Source: CAMBDS01 sp964355675 (GTDB lineage Bacteria > Electryoneota > AABM5-125-24 > Hatepunaeales > Hatepunaeaceae). Taken from it: a DNA stretch of 64,000 nucleotides. Under the pieces are notes generated by a model, which saw nothing but the letters and a program-made list of their open reading frames with translations, had not been told where the DNA came from and searched no databases. How positions within the stretch are numbered: the first letter of the stretch is position 1; each line of letters begins with the position of its first letter. The DNA lies in NCBI GenBank assembly GCA_964355675.1, contig CAYHEC010000007.1, forward strand, positions 1-64,000. Reading direction: 5' to 3'. Positions 49,758 to 58,159 of the stretch are shown one piece after another. Made by a program: the position numbers and the translations under genes.

Positions 49758-50557
49758 TCCTTGCCGCCGGGCTCGCCGCTCTCTCGCTTTACCCGTGGAA
49801 CCTCGGCATTAACGTTGTGCATACCTGGGGTATGTCAAGTGACTCGCGTCGCTATTCTGCGAATGGAGCTTATGTCGTTCTCGACCGTCGTGAGAAGGAC
49901 CTGATCGCCATCGGTTACGAGGAGCTGGGCATAAAATTTCCCGAAGGTGAATACGTCCAAAGATCGACATTGGCGCGAACCTCGACATGGGTTTCTCAGA
50001 AGTTCCGGCCGGGCTTGATCGCTGGCTGGCTGGCGAGCAACGACCTTGATGGCGGTCAGTATCTTGGCTTGCGTGTCGATGGTGAGGCTGGGCGATTGAT
50101 ATACACAGTCTCGCAGAATTATGGGGAGTGGGTTTGGTACGATTGGGCACAATACGACACCACCCGGCGACCAATCAGGCAGAGTAATCTTGCGTTGCAC
50201 TACGTTTTCCAGAGTTTCTCGTTTTCTGCCGAATACATTTTGACAACGCTGAACAAGACGTCGCTCCAGCTTGGCGCGATTGGTTGCGACTGGTATCCGA
50301 CAGGAAATTTCGATCTCAATCTCCAATTTGGAAGGGGGCGCTCTCGTTTTCAGGCTGACTGGACAGCCCTCACCTTAGACAATAATCCTGACGACTTAAC
50401 ACAATATTGGAAGGCTAAGTGCTTCTACCGTCTCATCCCGCAAATCTCACTGACCGGATGCTGGGTAAAGAAATTCTATGCGCCTACCGAGGCGAACAAC
50501 CCTCGCGGAAAATACTCCGCCGAGTTCTGGGTTGCTGGAATTCAAGTAAGAATATAA
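49754..50557 (+). CDS. outer-membrane-like beta-barrel protein
   Basis: A 267-residue protein that starts at GTG inside the stop of the previous gene (GTGA), so translation is coupled. A short hydrophobic start (ILAAGLAALSLYPWNL) could be a signal peptide. The body has alternating amphipathic beta strands of about ten residues (KFRPGLIAGWLAS, LALHYVFQSFSFSAEYILTT, FDLNLQFGRGRSRFQADWTA) and ends with an aromatic-rich strand (AEFWVAGIQVRI), as in outer-membrane barrels. Ten or more strands are possible. I recognise no specific family. It may be a surface partner or pore for the neighbouring products. Confidence 0.7.
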   Translation: MILAAGLAALSLYPWNLGINVVHTWGMSSDSRRYSANGAYVVLDRREKDLIAIGYEELGIKFPEGEYVQRSTLARTSTWVSQKFRPGLIAGWLASNDLDGGQYLGLRVDGEAGRLIYTVSQNYGEWVWYDWAQYDTTRRPIRQSNLALHYVFQSFSFSAEYILTTLNKTSLQLGAIGCDWYPTGNFDLNLQFGRGRSRFQADWTALTLDNNPDDLTQYWKAKCFYRLIPQISLTGCWVKKFYAPTEANNPRGKYSAEFWVAGIQVRI

Positions 50558-50566
50558 TCAATAATT

Positions 50567-51028
50567 TTGAGCATTAAATTGATCCGAATACTTCTCGCCG
50601 GTTTGCTGTTTCTCAGCATTGCTGGTTTTATACAGGCGTCAGATACAAAGTCCTCGACCGCAGACCTGAAGGTTGAAATTGTCGTCAGCGCTGATAGCGG
50701 CTGGCCCACCAGATTGATTGTGACTGGTAACAATCCGCAGTCGGTGGCTTGGCTGGGAATATCGTTTTACCCCTACGGCGTCGCTGATCCCGTGACGGGG
50801 GGACGCCACTCTGTCATCGAAGTCAAGAAGGGCGATATCCGTCAGGAGATCACCATTGATCCCGCTCTGTTAGGCGGCAGTTTTGAGTTTGCGCTCTGGG
50901 GAACCAAAATCGCGAAAGTTGATTGCCGACGCGACTACTGCTACTGGTGCAAGATGAATGGCTACCATGTAGATGAAAGTCTGGCTTACAGCAGTGGATT
51001 ATTGACGCAATTAACTGGATATAAATAA
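50567..51028 (+). CDS. exported protein with Cys-rich C-terminus
   Basis: About 153 residues; the start is probably TTG at 50,567, nine bases after the previous stop. The signal peptide is IKLIRILLAGLLFLSIAGFI to QASDT. A beta domain follows (LKVEIVVSADSGWPTRLIVT, WLGISFYPYGVADPVTGG). The C-terminal tail has three cysteines in 10 residues: DCRRDYCYWCKMNGYHVD. The next two genes code for a PqqD-like peptide-binding protein and an ATP-grasp ligase. This protein, or its tail, is therefore a candidate substrate of that enzyme system. That is inference; it could also be a plain periplasmic partner. Confidence 0.7.
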   Translation: MSIKLIRILLAGLLFLSIAGFIQASDTKSSTADLKVEIVVSADSGWPTRLIVTGNNPQSVAWLGISFYPYGVADPVTGGRHSVIEVKKGDIRQEITIDPALLGGSFEFALWGTKIAKVDCRRDYCYWCKMNGYHVDESLAYSSGLLTQLTGYK

Positions 51029-51031
51029 ATT

Positions 51032-51277
51032 ATGGATCAGCTATTTCACTCGGAGATGACTCTTACCAAGGGTGGATTTCTCTTTGACCATTCTACCGGC
51101 CTTACCTACACTCTCAATACGACCGGTCGCGACATATTCGAACGATTTCAGGAGGGAAGCGAGGCTTCCGAAATTGTCCGGAGCCTGATCGCCGAGTTCG
51201 AAGTGGACGAGGAGACCGCCCGTGGCGATCTTGAGGACTTTGTGCGACAAATGCGAGAATTGGGGCTGGTGAGCTGA
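51032..51277 (+). CDS. PqqD-like peptide-recognition protein
   Basis: An 81-residue protein of the PqqD/RiPP-recognition-element fold. It has TLTKGGFLFDHSTGLTYTLN (N-terminal beta sheet), ILYxLN-like TGRDIFERFQEGSEASEIVR, and the helical C-terminal third (EVDEETARGDLEDFVRQMRE). In known systems such proteins bind a leader peptide and hand it to a modifying enzyme. It lies three bases after the exported protein gene, and its stop overlaps the ATP-grasp start by one base (TGATG). The family is also used outside peptide natural products, so the substrate stays open. Confidence 0.85.
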   Translation: MDQLFHSEMTLTKGGFLFDHSTGLTYTLNTTGRDIFERFQEGSEASEIVRSLIAEFEVDEETARGDLEDFVRQMRELGLVS

Positions 51278-52338
51278 TGTCGATCAATGTCGCCGTAACT
51301 GGTCTTCACGCCGCCGATAATCCAGCGCCCGGTATCGGCATCATCCGAGCCCTCCGCCATCCAGATGGGTGGGATGGTCAGATCATTGGTCTCGCTTATG
51401 ACGTCTATGACACCGGGTTGTACGATCCGGGGTTGGTCGATAGCGCTTACCTCGTTCCCTACCCGAATCAAGATAGTCGTCAGATACTGAATCGACTGCT
51501 TGAAATCCACTCTCGTACCCGGATCGACGTATTGATTCCCTCTCTTGACAGTGAACTTGCTCTCTATCAGAAATTACAACCCGAACTCGAACAGGCCGGG
51601 ATCAAGATGTTCATTCCGTCGTCGGAAGTGGTTAATCGTCGTGCCAAGAAAGTTCTCGCCGAATTTTGTCGAGACGCCGATATTCCGACGCCAAAAACAA
51701 TCGCAGTCAACGACCCGAAAAATTTCGAAGCGGCGTTGAAGGAGATCGGGTTTCCACTTTACGTTAAGGGGCCGTTTTACGACGCTCACCTCTGCCGATC
51801 GATTCCGGAAGCCAAGTCTGATTATGACCGGATGAGCAAGCAGTGGGGGTTGCCAATTCTTGTTCAACAGGCAATCGAGGGGGAGGAGTTCGACGTCTGC
51901 GCAGTCGGAGATGCGAAGGGAAACCTACTCGGCGCAGTTCCAATGCGTAAGATGCGCCTTACCGACAAGGGAAAGGCATGGTCGGCGGTGACCTTAAGAA
52001 ATCAGCCATTATTGGATATGGCTGAAAAAACGCTCACCGCGCTCGGGTGGCAAGGTCCGTGCGAACTCGAAATTCTACAGGCAAAAAATCGAGAACTATA
52101 TCTGCTCGAAATAAATCCTCGTTTTCCAGCATGGATATACCTAAGCGCTGGCGCGGATCAGAATCTCCCGAAGTTAGTGGTTGATCTTGCTCTCGGCAAG
52201 AAGACGTCACGACTGCCGCCAGCTCGTTCGGGTGTGACGTTCGTCCGTCATGCCACCGACTTGATCTGCTCGATGGATGAAATCGAACAGTTAACCCTCA
52301 ACGGCGAATTCCATCATAATTCGCCTGCGGAAGATTAA
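51277..52338 (+). CDS. ATP-grasp ligase (carbamoyl-phosphate-synthase-like)
   Basis: A 353-residue ATP-grasp enzyme. The N-terminal Rossmann-like part (NVAVTGLHAADNPAPGIGII) precedes the ATP-grasp core, with the lysine in FPLYVKGPFYDAHL (about 165-178), ILVQQAIEGEEFDVCAVGD, and the metal-binding ELEILQ...YLLEINPRFPAW. Members join a carboxylate to an amine by way of an acyl phosphate. The start overlaps the PqqD-like stop, so coupled synthesis is likely. In combination with PqqD it may ligate or modify a peptide. No methyltransferase, radical SAM or lanthipeptide enzyme is next to it. Confidence 0.9.
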   Translation: MSINVAVTGLHAADNPAPGIGIIRALRHPDGWDGQIIGLAYDVYDTGLYDPGLVDSAYLVPYPNQDSRQILNRLLEIHSRTRIDVLIPSLDSELALYQKLQPELEQAGIKMFIPSSEVVNRRAKKVLAEFCRDADIPTPKTIAVNDPKNFEAALKEIGFPLYVKGPFYDAHLCRSIPEAKSDYDRMSKQWGLPILVQQAIEGEEFDVCAVGDAKGNLLGAVPMRKMRLTDKGKAWSAVTLRNQPLLDMAEKTLTALGWQGPCELEILQAKNRELYLLEINPRFPAWIYLSAGADQNLPKLVVDLALGKKTSRLPPARSGVTFVRHATDLICSMDEIEQLTLNGEFHHNSPAED

Positions 52339-52349
52339 CACTCCCGATG

Positions 52350-52545
52350 ATATTCGCGTAGGGGCCGGTTTACCGAGCCCTCTTCCAATGGTATTCGCGT
52401 AGGGGCCGGTTTACCGAGCCCACTTCCCGATGATATTCGCGTAGGGGCCGTTTACGAGCCCCGGTCATACACCACCAACCAATCATTCGCGTAGGGGCCG
52501 GTTTACCGAGCCCACTTCCCAATGATATTCGCGTATGGTCGATTT
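52350..52545. repeat. tandem GCGTAGGGGCCGGTTTACCG repeats
   Basis: Four or five imperfect units of about 48 bases in the 243-base gap before the PLP gene. Each has TTCGCGTAGGGGCCGGTTTA followed by CCGAGCCCACTTCC. The core palindrome (GGGGCC...GAGCCC) is shared with 61,146-61,315. Confidence 0.85.
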
Positions 52546-52581
52546 CCAAATCGACCTCCCATACAAAACACCAAACTAACA

Positions 52582-53922
52582 ATGCGCAAACCTTACCAAA
52601 AACCAACTATCGTTCGTCACAGCATCGGCGTTACAAATAAATTTGGCAGACCGCCTGCCGCAATACCGACAAATCGACTCGAAGGTTACGACGTCCGGGC
52701 GTTGGTGGACCAGTATGGTTCGCCGCTCTTTGTCGTTTCCATGCGTGAGTTACGCGAGCGGTACCGGGATCTCGACCGGGCTTTCCGTACCCGTTATCCG
52801 AAATTCCAGATAGCTTATTCTTATAAAACCAATTATTTGAAGTCAGTCTGTTCGGTCCTGCATCAGGAGGGCGCCTGGGCTGAAGTCGTTTCCGGCTTTG
52901 AATATGAACTGGCTCGCGATCTCGGCGTATCTGGCGAACATATCATCTTCAACGGACCTTACAAAACACGGGATGAATTGCGTCGGGCTTTCGAAGAGGG
53001 CGCGCGAGTCAACATCGACAACTTTGACGAATTGCTGGCGATCGAAGAGCTCGCTGGACAGTTGAAACGCAAGTTAGAGATTGGATTTCGGATCAACATG
53101 AACTTGAATGATCCTCCCTGGGTGAAGTTCGGGTTTAACTACGAAAACGGACAAGCTATGGAAGCAGTCCGTCGAGCCGTATCGGGTGGGAAACTCGAAG
53201 TAGCCGGAATGCACATTCACGCTGGAACCTACATCGACGACACGTCCATCTACCGTCGCGCCGCGCTTGGATTGGGTGAGTTCTATCGGACGTTGAACGA
53301 TAATCTCGGAGTCCGGCTGAAGTATTGGGATCTCGGCGGCGGATTCGCCTCCCAGAACACATTGAATTGGGCATATTTACCCGGTGAGCAGACTTGTCCA
53401 AGCTTCGACCAGTATGCCGAAGCGATCTGTCCAGCGTTACTCAGCGGCTCCTTCCTGCCTGGAGACGCGCCACGCCTTTTTATCGAACCGGGCCGGGCAT
53501 TGGTGGATGATCCGTTCACCCTGCTGACTACCGTAGTAGCTCAGAAACGCCTGCCAAGCGGGACAAAGGCCATATTCATCGATAGCGGAATGAATATTCT
53601 TTCGTCGCTACAATGGTATCGTTATGGAATTCGCACTGCCCAAGACGTCGGCACTTCCCTCGAAGAAACGGTCGTGTACGGCTGTCTCTGCATGAACATC
53701 GATGTAATCAGTGTGAGCGCCTCACTCCCGCCGATCCGTACTGGAGACTTGCTTGCTATCCCGCGGGTAGGAGCCTATAACCTAAGCCAGAGCATGCAAT
53801 TCATCCAGCCACGGCCGGCGGTCATTGCCATTGAGAATGGAGAAGTTTTCGTGATCAGAGAAGCAGAAAAGCGTCAGGATATTATGGCGCTTGACCGACT
53901 GCCAGAGCGATTTCGGCGGTAA
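52582..53922 (+). CDS. fold-type III PLP decarboxylase (diaminopimelate/ornithine type)
   Basis: A 446-residue enzyme of the alanine-racemase/group IV decarboxylase fold. PLP lysine: AYSYKTNYLKSV (Lys82). Phosphate-binding and active-site motifs are HIHAGTYIDD, WDLGGGFASQ, EPGRALVDDPF and YGCLCMNIDVI, where the cysteine is from the partner-subunit site. Before the enzyme is a 30-residue extension with a conserved-looking KPYQKPTI, RHSIG, NKFGR layout. The start is at 52,582, though the frame is open further upstream into repeat DNA. It is the last gene of the cluster. It may make a polyamine or decarboxylate an amino acid for use by the ATP-grasp ligase. Confidence 0.9.
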   Translation: MRKPYQKPTIVRHSIGVTNKFGRPPAAIPTNRLEGYDVRALVDQYGSPLFVVSMRELRERYRDLDRAFRTRYPKFQIAYSYKTNYLKSVCSVLHQEGAWAEVVSGFEYELARDLGVSGEHIIFNGPYKTRDELRRAFEEGARVNIDNFDELLAIEELAGQLKRKLEIGFRINMNLNDPPWVKFGFNYENGQAMEAVRRAVSGGKLEVAGMHIHAGTYIDDTSIYRRAALGLGEFYRTLNDNLGVRLKYWDLGGGFASQNTLNWAYLPGEQTCPSFDQYAEAICPALLSGSFLPGDAPRLFIEPGRALVDDPFTLLTTVVAQKRLPSGTKAIFIDSGMNILSSLQWYRYGIRTAQDVGTSLEETVVYGCLCMNIDVISVSASLPPIRTGDLLAIPRVGAYNLSQSMQFIQPRPAVIAIENGEVFVIREAEKRQDIMALDRLPERFRR

Positions 53923-53949
53923 GATTAACGGCGGCGCCTAATTAGTGCT

Positions 53950-54222
53950 GGCAAGAGCGGCTTGAAAAGCCGCTCTCCAAGCACTATGATAAGATGATAT
54001 TGCCCAAACACAAAAAGTGTGTAGCCCGCACAGCTTTGCTGGGCGGGACTTAAAAATTTGTTCATGCAAGTTTCAAACCGTCCGAAGAAAGGTGTAACTT
54101 GGCGAAAAATGGATCGGTCTAAAAGCCTGATTTCTGCTTAATTCCTGCCCGCCCAGCAAAGCTGTGCGGGCTACACGCTTTAATTCCTGCCCGCCCAGCA
54201 AAGCTGTGCGGGCTACACGCTA
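53950..54222. repeat. hairpin plus three GTGTAGCCCGCACAGC arms
   Basis: A GAGCGGCTTGAAAAGCCGCTC hairpin before CCAAGC is followed by one left arm (54,020-54,050) and two right arms (54,145-54,178 and 54,185-54,220) of the CCGCACAGCTTTGCTGGGC family. The right arms are an unequal duplication. A long open frame runs through them but is not a real protein start. Confidence 0.85.
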
Positions 54223-54259
54223 CGATATTCATCATTTGGGATTTGGGGAACAGCCCCGT

Positions 54260-56281
54260 ATGACAATTAACCTCAACCATTTGTACGACCGTATCCTGCT
54301 GATTCTTCGCGGTTACGGAGCCATCGGTTTTGCGGCGCATCCTCTGCCAGGTATATTGATGCTGGCGGCGAGTTTTTATTACCCATCCGTGGGCGCATTC
54401 GGATTGGCGGGAAACATAGTCTCAAATCTCTGTGCACGATGGATCGGAGGGCATCCGTCGGTGTTGCAGAGTGGGATTTACGGGGTAAGTGGGACTCTGG
54501 TCGGTCTGGCGCTTGGAATGTACGGGGAATCGGGCATCCGTATTTGGGTCTTCCTTTTCTTTGGCGCCGCGTTAGCTGGATTTACATCTGTCGTACTCGG
54601 CAACCGCTTCACTCGGAGCGATCTGCCCATTTTAAGCCTGCCTTTGACACTGGTTATCTGGCCAATTTTACTCGCCTATGGTCCGCAGAGTTTCGATTCA
54701 GAAAAGCTGTTCGTCTTTCCAATTCTTGCCGAGGCAGACGCCTTCCTTTTCGACGTCTTGCCGCTTGCGCTCTTCAAAGCGGTCAAGATGTTCGGCAGTA
54801 TCCTCTTCCAAGACAATTTCGTCAGCAGTTTAATTGTCATATCAGCGATTGGGCTCTACTCACGCATCACGCTCGGCTACGGTCTCTGGGGGGCGTTGTT
54901 AGGGTTACTCACCTACCGATTCATCAACGGAACGCTCGACGGTTTTCACGGACTCAATTATGTGCTGACCGCCATGGCTCTCGGGGGTTTTTTCCTTGTC
55001 GCCAACCGGCACATCTTCGCCCTGGTGACGCTTGGAGTCGTCGCCGCGGGGATTATTGACCGGTCAGCCGTCCTACTGTTGGGAACCATTAGCGGCGGTG
55101 GAATCTCGCTTCCGACGCTGGCGCTCGCCTTCAATGTAGTTACCTTGCTGATACTCTATCCCATCAAGACCAACTGGTTGAAACGTGTTGGGGATAATCA
55201 AATCACTCCAGTGCCGCTGGCGTTGGTTCGTAGTCCAGAAACCAATTTACGTTGGCAGGAGAAATCTGCTCGAGCCGCCAGCCAGCGGACGATGCTCACT
55301 CTCCCATTTATGGGTGAATGGACGGTCTTGCAGGGAAATGACGGGGAATGGACTCACAAGGGCGCCGGACGATTTGCCTGGGATTTTGTCATCACCAATC
55401 CTGCCGGTAAACAACACCGCAATTTTGGCTTGCAAGTCGCCGACTATTTCGCCTTCGGACTGCCGGTGCTTTCTCCCGCGCCAGGGACGGTGGTCGAGGT
55501 CGTTGGCGATATCGAAGACAACCAGCCTCGTACGGCAGATCTCGAGCGTAATTGGGGGAATTACATAATCCTCGATCATGGTAACGGGGAGTTTTCCGAG
55601 CTGAGCCATTTCAAGCAAAACAGCCTTGTCGTGGCAGTTGGACAATTTGTCCAGCGGGGGCAAGTGTTGGGAAGCTGTGGTAACTCAGGGCGATCTCCTG
55701 TTCCTCACATCCACTACCAGCTCCAGCGAGAGACGAAGCTTGGCGGTACGACGATCCCTGCCTGTTTCACCGAAGGGATGATCAATCATCGGATTGGCGT
55801 CAACATCAATCCCATCAAAGACGAAAAGGTCTCGCCTGTCGAAGTCGATGCAGAAACAAGCTGGACTCTTCTTGGTAAAGAGTCCGAGAATTGGCGATTC
55901 CAGTGCCGTGACGGGTTGATACGTTTTGAAGAGTCACTGCAATTTTCAACGGACATTTACGGGTGGCCTGTAGTTACGTCGGGGGATTTCACCTGGTACA
56001 TTCTCGACCGACCGTCGTTTATTGAACTCGTACCGGATTTCAAAACCATTCCTTCACTCTTGGTTCGATCTGCTTGGGTAAGGCTCATCGGCTCATCACT
56101 TCTCCTGCCGAAAAAATTGCATCGGGACTTGGAGTGGTCTGCCGGAAAGGTTGTTGGGCGGGAAGGCAACGTCTGGACTGTTGAGACGAATACCGTGCAG
56201 ATCAAGATAGATAGTGATCGGGGGAAGATAGTCGCGGGAACCGCATTAAAGAAGAGGAGGTTGTGGGCTGAAATTGTGTGA
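54260..56281 (+). CDS. urea transporter fused to M23 metallopeptidase
   Basis: A 673-residue protein. Residues 1 to about 310 are a urea transporter (UT) domain with some ten helices: LRGYGAIGFAAHPLPGILML, LQSGIYGVSGTLVGLALG and the internal repeat WGALLGLLTYRFING. About 335-530 is a cytoplasmic or extracytoplasmic M23 (LytM-type) peptidase: GRFAWDFVITN, YIILDHGNGEFSELSHFKQN and GSCGNSGRSPVPHIHYQL, with zinc ligands in the DF and HIH motifs. A beta-rich tail follows. The start at 54,260 follows GGGGAACAG; upstream in-frame codons are repeat DNA. M23 enzymes cut peptidoglycan cross-bridges. How peptide cleavage joins urea uptake is unknown. Confidence 0.88.
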   Translation: MTINLNHLYDRILLILRGYGAIGFAAHPLPGILMLAASFYYPSVGAFGLAGNIVSNLCARWIGGHPSVLQSGIYGVSGTLVGLALGMYGESGIRIWVFLFFGAALAGFTSVVLGNRFTRSDLPILSLPLTLVIWPILLAYGPQSFDSEKLFVFPILAEADAFLFDVLPLALFKAVKMFGSILFQDNFVSSLIVISAIGLYSRITLGYGLWGALLGLLTYRFINGTLDGFHGLNYVLTAMALGGFFLVANRHIFALVTLGVVAAGIIDRSAVLLLGTISGGGISLPTLALAFNVVTLLILYPIKTNWLKRVGDNQITPVPLALVRSPETNLRWQEKSARAASQRTMLTLPFMGEWTVLQGNDGEWTHKGAGRFAWDFVITNPAGKQHRNFGLQVADYFAFGLPVLSPAPGTVVEVVGDIEDNQPRTADLERNWGNYIILDHGNGEFSELSHFKQNSLVVAVGQFVQRGQVLGSCGNSGRSPVPHIHYQLQRETKLGGTTIPACFTEGMINHRIGVNINPIKDEKVSPVEVDAETSWTLLGKESENWRFQCRDGLIRFEESLQFSTDIYGWPVVTSGDFTWYILDRPSFIELVPDFKTIPSLLVRSAWVRLIGSSLLLPKKLHRDLEWSAGKVVGREGNVWTVETNTVQIKIDSDRGKIVAGTALKKRRLWAEIV

Positions 56282-56367
56282 CCGCCAAGCGTGAGTTGCT
56301 ATGCGTTTCCAGTTTGATGACCGACGCCATTTTAGTAGCATGCTTGTCGGGAGGAAGCATAGAGCAG

Positions 56368-56397
56368 AAAGACCCGAACCAGTTGGTTCGGGTCTTT
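56368..56397 (-). terminator. terminator of the tRNA gene
   Basis: AAAGACCCGAACC and GGTTCGGGTCTTT form a 13-base-pair stem around four bases, three bases after the tRNA 3' end on the minus strand. It could also serve the plus-strand gene that ends 87 bases away. Confidence 0.8.
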
Positions 56398-56399
56398 AG

Positions 56400-56487
56400 C
56401 GGAGAGGGCGGGATTTGAACCCGCGTTAGGGTATAAGCCTAAACACGCTTTCCAAGCGTGCGCTATAGACCACTCTGCCACCTCTCC
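56400..56487 (-). tRNA. tRNA-Ser (anticodon GGA)
   Basis: On the minus strand GGAGAGGTGGCAGAGTGGTC begins the molecule and CCTCTCC plus a discriminator G ends it, a seven-base-pair acceptor stem. The anticodon loop reads TTGGAAA, giving GGA. A long variable arm (class II) and a GGTTCAAATCC T-arm are present. CCA is not encoded. Serine codons UCU and UCC are read. Confidence 0.97.
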
Positions 56488-56587
56488 AAGTGAGTGGATC
56501 GGGTAAGACCCAAATATAAAGTAAGATGTTCTTCAAGGCAAGGCATAGTGCCGGATAGATAGCGCTATTGACAAGAAGCCAAAATGT

Positions 56588-56646
56588 CTTTAGATTGAAT
56601 GGAGCTAACAGAGTCTCTATCGAGTCCGGTCATAATCATCAAGTAA
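56588..56646 (+). pseudogene. decayed 3' end of a sorting-domain gene
   Basis: The 59 bases before the next gene match the last 60 bases of the 61,349 gene (shared blocks TTAGATTGAATGGA, ACAGAGTCTCT, TCGAG, CCGGTCA and ATCATCAAGT). There is one extra base after GGAGCT. It is a remnant of an upstream paralogue, carried along when this gene family was duplicated. Confidence 0.75.
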
Positions 56647-56658
56647 AGGAACGTGACA

Positions 56659-58071
56659 ATGAAACGGGTGATACTTTTGGTCGCGGGGTTGTTGGTCGGG
56701 ACGGGAGGAGTTTTGGGGCAGTTGATGGAACTGCCGATTGAAGAAGTTTGGAGATATGAATTTAACCAAGAAATTCCATCGTTTGGATCAAGCTGGATGG
56801 AAAATGGATTTTGCCATGTACTTGTAAAACATGGGAATCGTGCAATCATTATCTCTAATGGAGAAGTTATATGGGAGGTTGAATCACCGAGTGGTAACAT
56901 CCTCAAGGTTGAAAGAGTGATTTTCCATGAGGGACCTGCCATTGTAATGATCTATAAGTCACGCGGAGACTTTATTGTTCTGAAATTGGAAGGCGATAAT
57001 TACGGAACCAGTACTTCCTACTTATTTGCAAGCGAGTCTGGAAATGTTGATGAAGCCCATTGGTATGACATAATAGATATGGGAGTATTTAACAACAAAT
57101 CAGATTAAGGAAATGAAGCAGGTGTCTACATCTCTTACTCGCATGATTGGCTCATCTATGGTCCTAACGGTGATGATCATTCCGGTTCAGAAAGTGCTAT
57201 TCAATTGTATAATTTTGTCAACCAAAGGGAACCTGGGCGTTCGACGTATGTCAGAACAAATCCTAACATGCTTGCTATCCGAGATCAGAATGGTATAACT
57301 TCATCTTTAGTAATCGGAGCCCATGGAAGAAGTTCTTTATCCATCTATAGTCCTAGCCTTGACAGAATCGCCACAAATGCCTCTGGAACCGGGGCAATTT
57401 GTCCAATCACAAATCATGATAATTCGATACAATTAGCCGGGATACATCTCTTAGATGATGTGCCTTATTTCATTGTTCATGATATTCCGCAGTTGAATGA
57501 GATCTACCGAATGAGACTTGGAATCATCGGCACCGTTTTTACAATGACCCCATTTATTAACCCGAATAATGAGTTTGGGCATACTTATATGCTTACCATC
57601 AGTTATGACGGCTTGGTTGGAGTAATCGACTTGAATGAAAGATCATTTTTAGGATTAATATACCAAATTCGACAGGGAATATATTGGGGCAATTTCGACA
57701 ATTTTGATCAAGATGATGATCTTGAATTAGCAGTACTTTCATCGGATGCGTTTATTGTCTATGATATTGAACCGCTAAATGTCGCATTCTCTTCAGGCAT
57801 CCCTCATCCCTCATCCATCGTCCTTTCCACCTTCCCAAATCCCTTTAACTCTTCAACAACCATCAGCTACTCACTCCCAAAACCGGGAAGGTTTGCGGTG
57901 GACGTAGTGGACGTAAGTGGCCGGCTGGTGACGAGGCTCTCGTCTGGGTGGAAAGAGGCGGGAAGTTATCGGGAGATTTGGGAAGGGAACAGATTGACAA
58001 GCGGGCAGTATGTCCTTAGATTGAAGAGCGCTGACGAGACTTTTTCAAGACCGATCACAATCATCAAGTAA
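56659..58071 (+). pseudogene. secreted protein with sorting domain, interrupted by an in-frame stop
   Basis: A signal peptide (MKRVILLVAGLLVGTGGVLG) begins a frame of 470 codons that is open throughout except for one TAA at 57,106-57,108 (NNKSD, stop, GNEAGVYISYSHDW). The C-terminal part has a calcium-loop-like DNFDQDDDLELAVLS and a full sorting domain (TFPNPFNSSTTISYSLP). AAAGGAACGTGACA precedes the ATG at 56,659, which is preferred over the in-frame GTG two codons before. Paralogues lie at 61,349 and 62,834. Either it is a fresh pseudogene or the stop is read through. A sequencing error would also explain it. Confidence 0.8.
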
Positions 58072-58159
58072 GGTGTTGTGCCTTGGACGCCGGACACTCC
58101 TGTCCGCCCTAAACGCGGCTTTCAAGCCGCACTCCAAATTTTATAACAATGGACATACT

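Noticed and set aside
54164..54259. Upstream start of the urea transporter fusion (reading RATRFNS...RATRYD)
   Set aside because: The extra residues are translated copies of the GTGTAGCCCGCACAGC repeat arm; the start at 54,260 has a ribosome-binding site.
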